6,644 nt of DNA from Hydrogenothermus sp. (GCA_003978675.1 QNYP01000096.1:1-6644); one strand, 5' to 3'. Shown: positions 1 through 6,095, numbered from the stretch's first letter. Made by a program: numbers and translations. The notes: a model not told the origin generated them from the letters alone.

Positions 1-109
1 CGCCAGTCTTTTGTCTAGTGTGAAATCATCTTCATCAAAAGATGGAGTAGCTAAGTCTACAAGTTTTGGTTCATATTCTTCTTCTATATTTGTTAGTTCT
101 TCTAAAAAT
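1..109. repeat. Left-end inverted duplicate of rpoN segment (probable amplification or assembly chimera)
   Basis: Every base here is the reverse complement of 944-1052: position x pairs with 1053-x, with no mismatch over 109 bp. Homology stops at 110. The source segment covers codons 45 to 81 of rpoN, so this is an antisense piece of a coding region and not an independent element. The 834 bp between the arms holds pyrF and the start of rpoN. Perfect identity, position at the very end and a coding source point to a fold-back chimera from strand displacement amplification or an assembly error. Native sequence starts at about 110, so only about 19 bp of true pyrF upstream sequence is present and its promoter is missing. 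Confidence 0.93.
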
Positions 110-128
110 TGATAATGGAGATTGATTT

Positions 129-809
129 ATGCCACAGCTTGCTATTGCTCTAGATTTCACAGAAATAGAAGATGCAGAAAAGTTTTTATATGATTTAGAA
201 GACAAAGATGTAATTATAAAGGTTGGTTATTCACTATTTGTTAAATATGGAAACGCAATTACAGATTTTATAAAAAACAGAGGATTTAAACTTTTTTTAG
301 ATTTAAAACTTCATGATATACCAAATACAGTTTATAACGGTGTAAAAGGAGCAGTTTATTTAGATGCAGATTATCTTACTATTCACACTCTCGGTGGAAA
401 ACAAATGTTAGAAAAAGCTGTAGAAGCCAAAGAAGGCTCAAATTTGAAACTTCTTGGAGTTACAGTTTTAACCAGTTTAGATGAAGAATATTTAAAGTTT
501 TTAGGTATAAATGATAATATGCAAGATTTAACCTTAAAACTTGCAAATCTAGCAGTAGAAACAGGCATTGATGGTATTGTCTGTTCACCTCAAGAGGTTA
601 AATATCTTAAAGAAAATATAAAAAAAGAATTCCTAGCAATAACTCCCGGAATAAGACCATCTTTAGACAATAATGATGACCAAAAAAGAGTTATGGATGT
701 AAGAACTGCTGTTAAGGAAGGCTCAGATATACTTGTTATAGGAAGACCTATAATAAAAGCACAAGACCCAAACAAAGTAATAAAAGAAATAAAAGAAAGT
801 TTGAGATAG
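129..809 (+). CDS. pyrF: Orotidine 5'-phosphate decarboxylase
   Basis: Catalyses the last step of de novo UMP synthesis, orotidine 5'-phosphate to UMP plus CO2, in the cytoplasm. The 226-residue length is normal for the bacterial (beta/alpha)8-barrel enzyme. The catalytic set is present: Asp9 and Lys31 for substrate binding, and the signature LDLKLHDIPNT (57-67) with Asp58, Lys60 and Asp63. The phosphate-binding loops TPGIRP (172-177) and GRPI (205-208) are also intact. The ATG at 129 has GGAG at 117-120, 8 nt upstream, which supports this start. The TAG stop directly abuts the rpoN ATG, so the two genes are very probably cotranscribed and translationally coupled. Everything before about position 110 is chimeric, so the native promoter and upstream neighbour cannot be seen. 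Identification is firm. Confidence 0.97.
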   Translation: MPQLAIALDFTEIEDAEKFLYDLEDKDVIIKVGYSLFVKYGNAITDFIKNRGFKLFLDLKLHDIPNTVYNGVKGAVYLDADYLTIHTLGGKQMLEKAVEAKEGSNLKLLGVTVLTSLDEEYLKFLGINDNMQDLTLKLANLAVETGIDGIVCSPQEVKYLKENIKKEFLAITPGIRPSLDNNDDQKRVMDVRTAVKEGSDILVIGRPIIKAQDPNKVIKEIKESLR

Positions 810-2117
810 ATGAAACAAACGTTAAGCCTTAAACTTACAAATAAGCTTGTTTTAACTATAAGTTTAAAACAGCAGTTGACATTACTTCTACTACCAAAGG
901 TAGAACTAGAACAAACAATAAAAGCAGAACTGGAAGAAAATCCATTTTTAGAAGAACTAACAAATATAGAAGAAGAATATGAACCAAAACTTGTAGACTT
1001 AGCTACTCCATCTTTTGATGAAGATGATTTCACACTAGACAAAAGACTGGCGTATAAACCAACATTTTTAGATTCTTTGGAACTTCAGATATCTTTAGAA
1101 TTTGAAGGAAAACAGCTACAAATAGCTAAAGAAATAATTGGGAATTTAGATGAAAAAGGATTATTAGCTATAGATGTAGAAGAAATCGCAAAAAAACTAA
1201 ATCTTAAAAAACAAGAAGTAGAAACAGTAAGACAAAAGATAAAAAACTTAGAGCCAACAGGAATTGCTTCAAAAACTATAGAAGAAGCAATTTATACTCA
1301 ATATTTGGAATTATTTGGAGAAGACCAATTAGCAAAAAGTTTAATATATGAAGACCTTTATAATCTGAATAACTTAGATTATTTAAAAGATAAATATAAA
1401 GTAGATGAAGAAACTTTAAAAGAAAAAATATGCAATATAAAAAGTCTAAAACCATATCCTACATATGGACTGGATATAGATGAAACAAAGTATATAGAAC
1501 CAGATATATTTATATATGACCTTGGAGATAGATTTGAGATAAAAATAAATGAAATAGGAATTCCAAAAATAAAATTGACAAATCAGTATAAAAGACTTAT
1601 ATCTAAAAAAGAGCTACCAGAAGAAACAAGAAAGTTTTTAGAAGAAAAACTGCAAAAAGCAATAGGAATTGTAAAAGGAATACAACAAAGAAGGGAAAAC
1701 TTGAAAAAGATAGTTAATATATTAGTAAAAAGACAAGAAGAGTTTTTAAGAAAAGGAAAGCAGTATTTAAAACCACTAACATTAAAAGATATAGCCAACG
1801 AGGTAGGACTTCACGAATCTACAGTTAGCCGTATAGTTTCCAATAAATATGCATATACCCCAATTGGAACTATACCTTTAAAATCCTTCTTTGCAACAAA
1901 ACTGAAAACTAAAGAAGGAGAGGTATCAACAGAAAAAGTAAAACACCTTATAAAACAACTTATAGAAGAGGAAAATAAAACAAAACCTTTAAGCGACGAG
2001 GCTATTTCTAAAATACTAAGAAAAGATTTTGGTATAAGAATTGCTAGAAGAACTGTTGCAAAATATAGAGAAGAATTAAATATACCAGATTCAAGGAAAA
2101 GGAGGGTAGCAAAATGA
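810..2117 (+). CDS. rpoN: RNA polymerase sigma-54 factor
   Basis: Directs core RNA polymerase to -24/-12 promoters, which need an AAA+ enhancer-binding activator to open. All parts of the family are visible in 435 residues: region I at the N-terminus, a leucine- and glutamine-containing activator-interacting segment ending LEENPFLEE (41-49); a short acidic region II (about 51-80); the core-binding domain (about 85-300); the helix-turn-helix around LTLKDIANEVGLHESTVSRI (323-342); and the RpoN box ARRTVAKYRE (412-421), which reads the -24 element. The ATG follows the pyrF stop without a gap and has only weak purine-rich sequence upstream, consistent with coupling. The stop overlaps the hpf start as ATGA. 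rpoN next to hpf is a common bacterial arrangement; pyrF upstream, instead of the lptB seen in many proteobacteria, is less usual. Codons 45-81 are repeated inverted at the window's left end. Confidence 0.97.
   Translation: MKQTLSLKLTNKLVLTISLKQQLTLLLLPKVELEQTIKAELEENPFLEELTNIEEEYEPKLVDLATPSFDEDDFTLDKRLAYKPTFLDSLELQISLEFEGKQLQIAKEIIGNLDEKGLLAIDVEEIAKKLNLKKQEVETVRQKIKNLEPTGIASKTIEEAIYTQYLELFGEDQLAKSLIYEDLYNLNNLDYLKDKYKVDEETLKEKICNIKSLKPYPTYGLDIDETKYIEPDIFIYDLGDRFEIKINEIGIPKIKLTNQYKRLISKKELPEETRKFLEEKLQKAIGIVKGIQQRRENLKKIVNILVKRQEEFLRKGKQYLKPLTLKDIANEVGLHESTVSRIVSNKYAYTPIGTIPLKSFFATKLKTKEGEVSTEKVKHLIKQLIEEENKTKPLSDEAISKILRKDFGIRIARRTVAKYREELNIPDSRKRRVAK
2101..2106 (+). promoter_or_regulatory. 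Strong Shine-Dalgarno for hpf inside the end of rpoN
   Basis: GGAGGG lies 7 nt before the ATG at 2114, within the last codons of rpoN (Arg-Arg-Val). It fixes the hpf start and is the strongest ribosome-binding site in the window, suggesting independent high-level initiation in addition to coupling through the ATGA overlap. Confidence 0.8.
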
Positions 2118-2680
2118 GAGTAGAACATGTTGGTAAAAACATTCAACTGACAGAATTTATTAAGGATTACACAGAACATAAGTTAGAAAGGTTATTACCT
2201 TATATCAGGGATATAGATATATCCGAAGACTCTGTTCAAGTAAAAGTTATATACGATTTTGAAAAACATGGACATAGAAATAGAGTTGATATGCATATAA
2301 ATTTCAATACTCCAGGGGGAGGAGTAATACATGCATGGGAAGAGAGCAATGATTTATACTCAGCAATAGATTTTGTAATAGATGAGGTAGAAAGACAGTT
2401 AGTTAGACTAAAAGCAAGAAGAAAAGAAGAAAGAAGAAGACTTGCAAAACTAAAAGAGAAGGAAAGAAGAGAAGCAGTAGAAGAAGAAAGTATCAAGAGA
2501 CCTTTAATTGTTTTAGAACCAATGCCATTAGAAAAACCTTTAACAGTAGAAGATGCAATGATGCTACTTGAAGAAACAGGAGCATTTTTCCTCCCATTCA
2601 GGAATGCAGAAAGTGGGGAAATAAATGTAATTTATAGAAAAAAGGCAGGAAATTATGGTCTTATAGCACCAGGGGTGTAA
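2114..2680 (+). CDS. hpf: Long-form ribosome hibernation promoting factor
   Basis: Binds the 30S decoding region and, in the long form, pairs 70S ribosomes into inactive 100S dimers during starvation. The 188-residue protein has the two-domain plan. The N-terminal beta-alpha-beta-beta-beta-alpha S30AE/YfiA domain covers about residues 1-100, with MRVEHVGKNIQLTEFIKDYT at the start. A highly basic and acidic helical linker (about 100-127, runs of Arg/Lys/Glu) follows. The C-terminal dimerisation domain (about 129-186) carries the hallmark FRNAESGEINVIYRKKAGNYGLI. The linker is helix-like and strongly charged, as expected in a thermophile. The start overlaps the rpoN stop by 4 bp and has a strong Shine-Dalgarno. 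The stop codon lies in the loop of an intrinsic terminator. Sigma-54 and hibernation genes are often linked, fitting a nutrient-limitation role. Confidence 0.95.
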   Translation: MRVEHVGKNIQLTEFIKDYTEHKLERLLPYIRDIDISEDSVQVKVIYDFEKHGHRNRVDMHINFNTPGGGVIHAWEESNDLYSAIDFVIDEVERQLVRLKARRKEERRRLAKLKEKERREAVEEESIKRPLIVLEPMPLEKPLTVEDAMMLLEETGAFFLPFRNAESGEINVIYRKKAGNYGLIAPGV

Positions 2681-2694
2681 ACCCCTGCTTTTGT
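2670..2694 (+). terminator. Intrinsic terminator of pyrF-rpoN-hpf
   Basis: A perfect 7-bp stem, CAGGGGT (2670-2676) with ACCCCTG (2681-2687), closes a GTAA loop and is followed by C and a T-rich run (TTTTGTT). The hpf stop codon TAA is 2678-2680, entirely within the loop, so the 5' arm encodes the last residues (Pro-Gly-Val). It ends the forward operon before the separately promoted MBL gene. Confidence 0.85.
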
Positions 2695-2695
2695 T

Positions 2696-2718
2696 ATTGA
2701 CATAAAATATATGTCAAT
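2696..2718. promoter_or_regulatory. Palindromic candidate operator before the MBL-fold gene
   Basis: ATTGACATA (2696-2704) and TATGTCAAT (2710-2718) form a perfect 9-bp inverted repeat around a 5-bp AT centre. The left arm contains a perfect TTGACA -35 hexamer (2697-2702), and the right arm fills the spacer to the probable -10. This is the usual geometry for a dimeric repressor site. Which regulator binds is unknown. It could instead be a weak hairpin with no regulatory role, but there is no T tract to suggest a terminator. Confidence 0.5.
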
Positions 2719-2724
2719 TATGTT
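2697..2724 (+). promoter_or_regulatory. Probable sigma-70 type promoter for the MBL-fold gene
   Basis: TTGACA (2697-2702), a 16-bp spacer and TATGTT (2719-2724) give a plausible housekeeping promoter directly after the hpf terminator. Transcription would begin near 2731, about 30 nt before the ATG at 2763. The -10 is imperfect (4 of 6 to consensus). Confidence 0.45.
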
Positions 2725-2762
2725 TAATATTACCAATACAATTTTAATTATGAGTTTGCGTT

Positions 2763-3728
2763 ATGGTAAATCTTATTACTTTTGTAATCTTACTAATCTC
2801 TTCAATATCTTATGCAAAATCCCCATCAGATAGTTTAAAAAAATTAACAGAAAATATATATGGAGTCTTTGGAGTTCCACAACAGGTAAATAGTGAAAAT
2901 AGAGGCTTCATATCTAATGCTTATTTTTATATATCTAACAAATACGTAGTTGTATTTGATGCTTTAAGTAGTTATGAGCTTGGAAAAGAGTTAATATCAG
3001 CTATAAGGTCTGTATCTGATAAACCTATAAAATATCTTATTATCACCCATTACCACACTGACCACTTCTATGGTATCCAAGCATTTAAAGAAATTAACGC
3101 AACAACTATAGCTCATAAATGGGCTTATGAATATTTATCAGACCCATATGCAACCCAGTTTTTTAAATCTAGAAAAAAGGTATTAGGTAAACATTTAAAG
3201 GGAACAAAAATAATCCCTCCAGATATAGCTATAGACAGCGAAGCAATAATAAATTTAGAAACAGAAGTCATAGAAGTTAAACAAGTATGTAAAGGACATA
3301 CAAAAGGAGATATTATTATTTATATACCTAAAGAAAATGCTTTAGTAGTTGGAGACTTGATATTTGATGAAAGAGTTCCTTTCTTAGGTTCTGGAAACTC
3401 TAAGTCATGGATAAAATGTATAGATGAAATTATAAAGCTAAAACCTAAACTGGTTTTACCTGGTCATGGAAATATTCTCTCTGGGCAGGAAAATATAATA
3501 AATAAAGCTAATTTTACAAAGCAGTATATCTTAGACTTAAGAAATATAATAAAAAGATGGATTGATGAATTTGGATATGATGTGGATTATGTGAAAAATA
3601 ACATAGTAAAGGCTATGATAGAAAAAAATCCAAAATATAAGAATGTAAAACTTTTTGAAACAGTTACGAGAACAAATGCTTATTATATATATTTTGAAAT
3701 TGAAAAAGAGTTATTTATGGAACCTTAA
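2763..3728 (+). CDS. Exported metallo-beta-lactamase-fold hydrolase, SoxH-like
   Basis: A 321-residue MBL-fold protein with a hydrophobic N-terminal segment and likely signal peptidase site after SYA (residue 18), so it should act in the periplasm. The binuclear metal site looks complete: THYHTDH gives His96, His98, Asp100 and His101; GHTKGD gives His179; VVGDLIFDE gives Asp198; PGHG gives His235. The segment NRGFISNAYFYISNKYVVVFD (47-66 region), followed by the HxHxDH motif and AHKWAYEYL, resembles SoxH and the related 'quinoprotein relay' metallohydrolases of sulfur or alcohol oxidisers; the substrate is unknown. Other MBL families, such as glyoxalase II-like enzymes, are possible; antibiotic hydrolysis is not supported. 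The start is fixed by an in-frame TGA at 2751-2753. The Shine-Dalgarno is weak (GAG, 2752-2754), and the signal n-region (MVN) has no Lys or Arg, which is unusual. The 3' end overlaps convergent trmD by 14 bp. Confidence 0.85.
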   Translation: MVNLITFVILLISSISYAKSPSDSLKKLTENIYGVFGVPQQVNSENRGFISNAYFYISNKYVVVFDALSSYELGKELISAIRSVSDKPIKYLIITHYHTDHFYGIQAFKEINATTIAHKWAYEYLSDPYATQFFKSRKKVLGKHLKGTKIIPPDIAIDSEAIINLETEVIEVKQVCKGHTKGDIIIYIPKENALVVGDLIFDERVPFLGSGNSKSWIKCIDEIIKLKPKLVLPGHGNILSGQENIINKANFTKQYILDLRNIIKRWIDEFGYDVDYVKNNIVKAMIEKNPKYKNVKLFETVTRTNAYYIYFEIEKELFMEP

Positions 3729-4476
3729 ATATTTCTCCAAAGTTTTTTCCCTTTTTTATGGCCTCTAGCATAAATTTATCTTCCTCTGATAAATTTGCCT
3801 TTTCCAATAAATCTGGTCTTTTTTGTAGAGTTCTTTCAATCTGTTTCCATCTTCGCCATTTTTTTATAAGTTCATGGTTTCCAGACCTTAAAACATCTGG
3901 AACTTTCATACCTTTATATTCTGCAGGTCTTGTATAGTTTGGGTATCCAAGAAGCTGATTAGCAAAAGAATCAACCCTTAAACTGTCTGCATCTCCTACT
4001 ACTCCTGGAATTAATCTTATTACTGCATCCATAATAACAACTGCTGCAGGTTCTCCACCTGATAAAACAAAATCACCTATCGATACTTCTTGATTAACTA
4101 TAGTTTTTACCCTCTCATCTACTCCCTCATATCTGCCACAGATAATTAAAATTTCATCTTTTTGGGATAACTCATATGCAAATTTCTGGTCAAATCTTCT
4201 TCCCCAAGGCTCAGTAATTAAAACATATGGTTTGTGCCCCTTTTCTATAACACTTTCATATGCTCCAAATATAGGTTCAGGTTTTAAAAGCATTCCAGGA
4301 CCACCACCATAAACCACATCATCTACGGTTTTATGTTTATCTGTAGCAAAATCTCTAAGATTTATATTGTGTATTTCCACAAGACCTTTCTTTATAGCCT
4401 GAGAAACTATACCTGTGGATGTAAAACAATCAAAAAATTGAGGAAATATTGATAATGTAAAAAATTTCTTTGCCAT
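3715..4476 (-). CDS. trmD: tRNA (guanine-N1-)-methyltransferase (m1G37)
   Basis: SAM-dependent SPOUT methyltransferase that makes m1G37 next to the anticodon and so prevents +1 frameshifting; acts as a cytoplasmic dimer. The 253 residues match family length. Motifs in order: MAKKFFTLSIFPQFFD start; YGGGPGMLLKPEP (56-68); ICGRYEGVDER (112-122); the knot region SIGDFVLSGGEPAAVVIMDA (132-151) with IRLIPGVVGD; and VDSF with Asp169, plus Arg154, at the same numbers as the catalytic residues of the E. coli enzyme; then GYPNYTRPAEYKG and the C-terminal tRNA-binding domain. There is no Shine-Dalgarno before the ATG, but an extended -10 sits 7 nt upstream, so the mRNA may be leaderless. It is not in the usual rpsP-rimM-trmD-rplS setting; rnpB lies directly upstream instead. 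Confidence 0.97.
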   Translation of the reverse strand: MAKKFFTLSIFPQFFDCFTSTGIVSQAIKKGLVEIHNINLRDFATDKHKTVDDVVYGGGPGMLLKPEPIFGAYESVIEKGHKPYVLITEPWGRRFDQKFAYELSQKDEILIICGRYEGVDERVKTIVNQEVSIGDFVLSGGEPAAVVIMDAVIRLIPGVVGDADSLRVDSFANQLLGYPNYTRPAEYKGMKVPDVLRSGNHELIKKWRRWKQIERTLQKRPDLLEKANLSEEDKFMLEAIKKGKNFGEIFKVP

Positions 4477-4482
4477 TTAATT

Positions 4483-4491
4483 AGTATAACA
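4483..4491 (-). promoter_or_regulatory. Extended -10 promoter for trmD, probably leaderless
   Basis: On the minus strand TG-T-TATACT runs from 4491 to 4483. The next 6 nt (AATTAA) lead straight to the trmD ATG at 4476, which is where a transcript from this element would start. No good -35 is visible, since that position lies in the 3' strand of rnpB helix P1; an extended -10 can compensate for this. The missing Shine-Dalgarno fits a leaderless message. Confidence 0.5.
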
Positions 4492-4502
4492 AAAATTTGA
4501 AT

Positions 4503-4864
4503 AAAGGGTCTTCCTATAAGCCGGGTTCTGTATTAGGTTGTCATTTATCTAAGCTCCCTACCCGAGGGCATCGGCCGGGCAAGCCTTATATCGCCCTCCT
4601 ATTTGGGATTGCTCCGGAAGGGGGTTGTCAGCTACCACTGTCGCCAGTGGCACTGGTAGGCTCTTACCCTACCGTTTCACTTTAACCTGTCTGGAGAGGC
4701 TTTTCGGTAGAAACTACCTACAAACACCCCTCAAGACAGGATACCTTTTTTCTGCGACCCTATCCGTGAGGTTTCCCCCACCTGCCTTTCGGCAGCTTCC
4801 TGCCCTTTGGAGCCCGGACTTTCCTCCTCTGCTTTAGCAGAGGCGACAACTAGGAAGACCCTTT
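4503..4864 (-). ncRNA. rnpB: RNase P RNA, A-type core lacking P18
   Basis: The catalytic RNA that cuts 5' leaders from pre-tRNAs. P1 pairs GGGUCUUCCUA (4861-4851) with its exact complement (4516-4506) and can extend 3 A-U pairs to 4864/4503. P2 is GUUGUC (4850-4845) with GACAAC (4542-4537). P3 is a short 7-bp hairpin (4843-4826). The conserved P4 strands AGGAAAGUCCGGGCU (from 4825) and AACCCGGCUU (4527-4518) are present. P9 is CUGCC-GAAA-GGCAG (4795-4782). P12 ends in a GCGA tetraloop (4650-4635). P15 is GAGGGC/GCCCUC (4598-4593, 4569-4564), followed by GGGUAGG, the tRNA CCA-binding segment. GGGC (4805-4802) can pair with GCCC (4580-4577) as P6. Helix P18 is absent: GGGUAGGGAGCUUAGAUAAA runs straight through. 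The boundaries are estimated from P1. TTGAAA (4898-4893) at the end of the upstream gene is a possible -35; the -10 is unclear. Confidence 0.96.
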
Positions 4865-4894
4865 ATATAGAATTTATTTTTTATTCTTAGATTT

Positions 4895-6082
4895 TCAAAT
4901 ATGCCTATAAATTCTCATTCGTTTAACTACTTTTTCTAAATAAAACCTAGTTTCTTTATACGGAAGTTTTCTTTTTAGTGTGAAATAAACTTCAGATGGA
5001 GTCATTCTATTTATAATTTTTACTGCCTTTTTTATAGAAGTAGTTCCCGTGAAAGCTCTTGCTACATTTCCAGCTCCAGTATTGTAAGAAGCTATGGCAC
5101 AGTATAACCTGCTAACTGGGTCTTTTATTTCTTTCCAATAATGATAATAAAGTAAATAAAAGTATGTTGAGCCTATCAGGATATTGTTTTTGTCATTATA
5201 TAAAAACGAAGGAGATAATAATACCGGTTTTCCATAAAGGTATCTTGTAGTATCTTTTCCTGCAGTTTGGGGAACTATTTGCATTAATCCATAAGCAGGA
5301 ACATATGAACGAGCCATTGGATTAAAAGAACTTTCTGTATGGATTATTGCTAAAATAAGTTCTGGTTTTAAGTTGTATTTATGCGCGTTTATTTCTACTA
5401 GTGGTTTGTAATACTTTGCTTTTACCAATATCCTTTTTGGTGGTAATTTAGCTTTAAAAGAAAATATAAACTTACCGTCTTTAGCTTTCTTTTTTTCTAT
5501 TTTTCCAGATTTAAGCAAATAAATTACACTTTCTTTTATTTTTTGATTAGTAGGGTTTTTATCCCCTGTTATAAAATCACCTACAACTAAAGCACTATTT
5601 ACCTTTGCAGTTTTTAGATGTTTTATTTTTTGTTTAAGTCTTTTTTCTATATTTTGGGAAAGTGTGTCTTTATTAAATGCTTCTTCTTTTGTTTCTTTAG
5701 CTAAAGAAAATAATTCTTTACCAAATGTCTTTATATCTGGCTTTTTGTTTGAGATAATTTCTACTTTAATTTCACCTGTTTCAAAATTAACGACCTTTTT
5801 TATTTTGAAATCTTCTGAATATTCAACAAACTTTTTTCTATCTGTTATCTCTATATTATTCCAATGTTTTAAAATTTCATTTTTATATTTTAAAAACTCT
5901 TCATTTACTATCTTTTTGTATAGTAAAAATTCCTTTTCGATTTGATATTTATAGTTTTTAAACTCGCTTTTTTCTTTGTTTATTCCTTCTAATAACTGAT
6001 TTTTAAAATTAGCAAATTCTTTATCTTCAGCAAAAGCTATAAAGCAAAATAAAAGAGGAAGGAATGAAATTATCCTTTTCAT
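4895..6082 (-). CDS. MltC-type lytic murein transglycosylase, periplasmic
   Basis: Cleaves peptidoglycan glycan strands between MurNAc and GlcNAc, forming 1,6-anhydroMurNAc. The 395 residues comprise a signal peptide (1-18, KR then a hydrophobic run, cleavage after AFA); a Lys/Glu-rich helical stretch (about 20-75); an MltC N-terminal-like domain (about 76-210) including FVEYSEDFKIKKVVNFETGE; and a C-terminal goose-lysozyme-like SLT domain (about 222-395). Catalytic Glu250 is in HTESSFNP, followed by AYGLMQIVPQTAG (263-275), IASYNTGAGNV (330-340) and the MltC-like PSEVYFTLKRKLPYKETRFYL. E. coli MltC is an outer-membrane lipoprotein, but no lipobox cysteine is seen here: Cys13 lies inside the hydrophobic core as LLFC and AFA-ED looks like a type I site. 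The only usable start is this ATG, since an in-frame TAA precedes it; AAGGA abuts it with no spacer, and both sit in a hairpin. Confidence 0.93.
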   Translation of the reverse strand: MKRIISFLPLLFCFIAFAEDKEFANFKNQLLEGINKEKSEFKNYKYQIEKEFLLYKKIVNEEFLKYKNEILKHWNNIEITDRKKFVEYSEDFKIKKVVNFETGEIKVEIISNKKPDIKTFGKELFSLAKETKEEAFNKDTLSQNIEKRLKQKIKHLKTAKVNSALVVGDFITGDKNPTNQKIKESVIYLLKSGKIEKKKAKDGKFIFSFKAKLPPKRILVKAKYYKPLVEINAHKYNLKPELILAIIHTESSFNPMARSYVPAYGLMQIVPQTAGKDTTRYLYGKPVLLSPSFLYNDKNNILIGSTYFYLLYYHYWKEIKDPVSRLYCAIASYNTGAGNVARAFTGTTSIKKAVKIINRMTPSEVYFTLKRKLPYKETRFYLEKVVKRMRIYRHI

Positions 6083-6087
6083 TCCTT
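6059..6087 (-). promoter_or_regulatory. Hairpin hiding the Shine-Dalgarno and start codon of the mltC-like gene
   Basis: In the mRNA AAGGAAUGAAA (6087-6077) pairs perfectly with UUUCAUUCCUU (6069-6059) around a 7-nt loop AGGAUAA. The 5' arm holds both the Shine-Dalgarno and the AUG (6082-6080); the 3' arm is signal-peptide coding sequence. An 11-bp stem with only a few G-C pairs would be stable at moderate temperature and largely open at thermophilic growth temperature, so it could act as a thermometer-like or coupling-dependent control. A DNA operator role is an alternative. The structure is seen; its function is inferred. Confidence 0.6.
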
Positions 6088-6095
6088 ATATTTAG

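Noticed and set aside
1..109. Antisense regulator of rpoN upstream of pyrF
   Set aside because: Exact identity with no divergence and position at the window end indicate an artefact.
590..1042. Reverse-strand 150-codon frame across pyrF and rpoN
   Set aside because: Serine- and phenylalanine-rich shadow of two firmly identified genes; no ribosome-binding site or family features. The same applies to the reverse frames at 383-568, 1583-1798, 1811-2179 and 2236-2496 and the forward frame at 5664-5945.
2750..2762. Earlier ATG at 2750 as start of the MBL gene
   Set aside because: It is in another reading frame; the MBL frame has a TGA at 2751-2753, leaving the ATG at 2763.
4497..4837. Two forward open frames of 62 and 70 codons in the RNase P region
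   Set aside because: They lie antisense within rnpB; their length is a by-product of the GC-richer structured RNA and they resemble no protein family.
4865..4894. Intrinsic terminator between the transglycosylase gene and rnpB
   Set aside because: The 30-bp gap is AT-rich but shows no stem-loop; the upstream transcript may run into rnpB.
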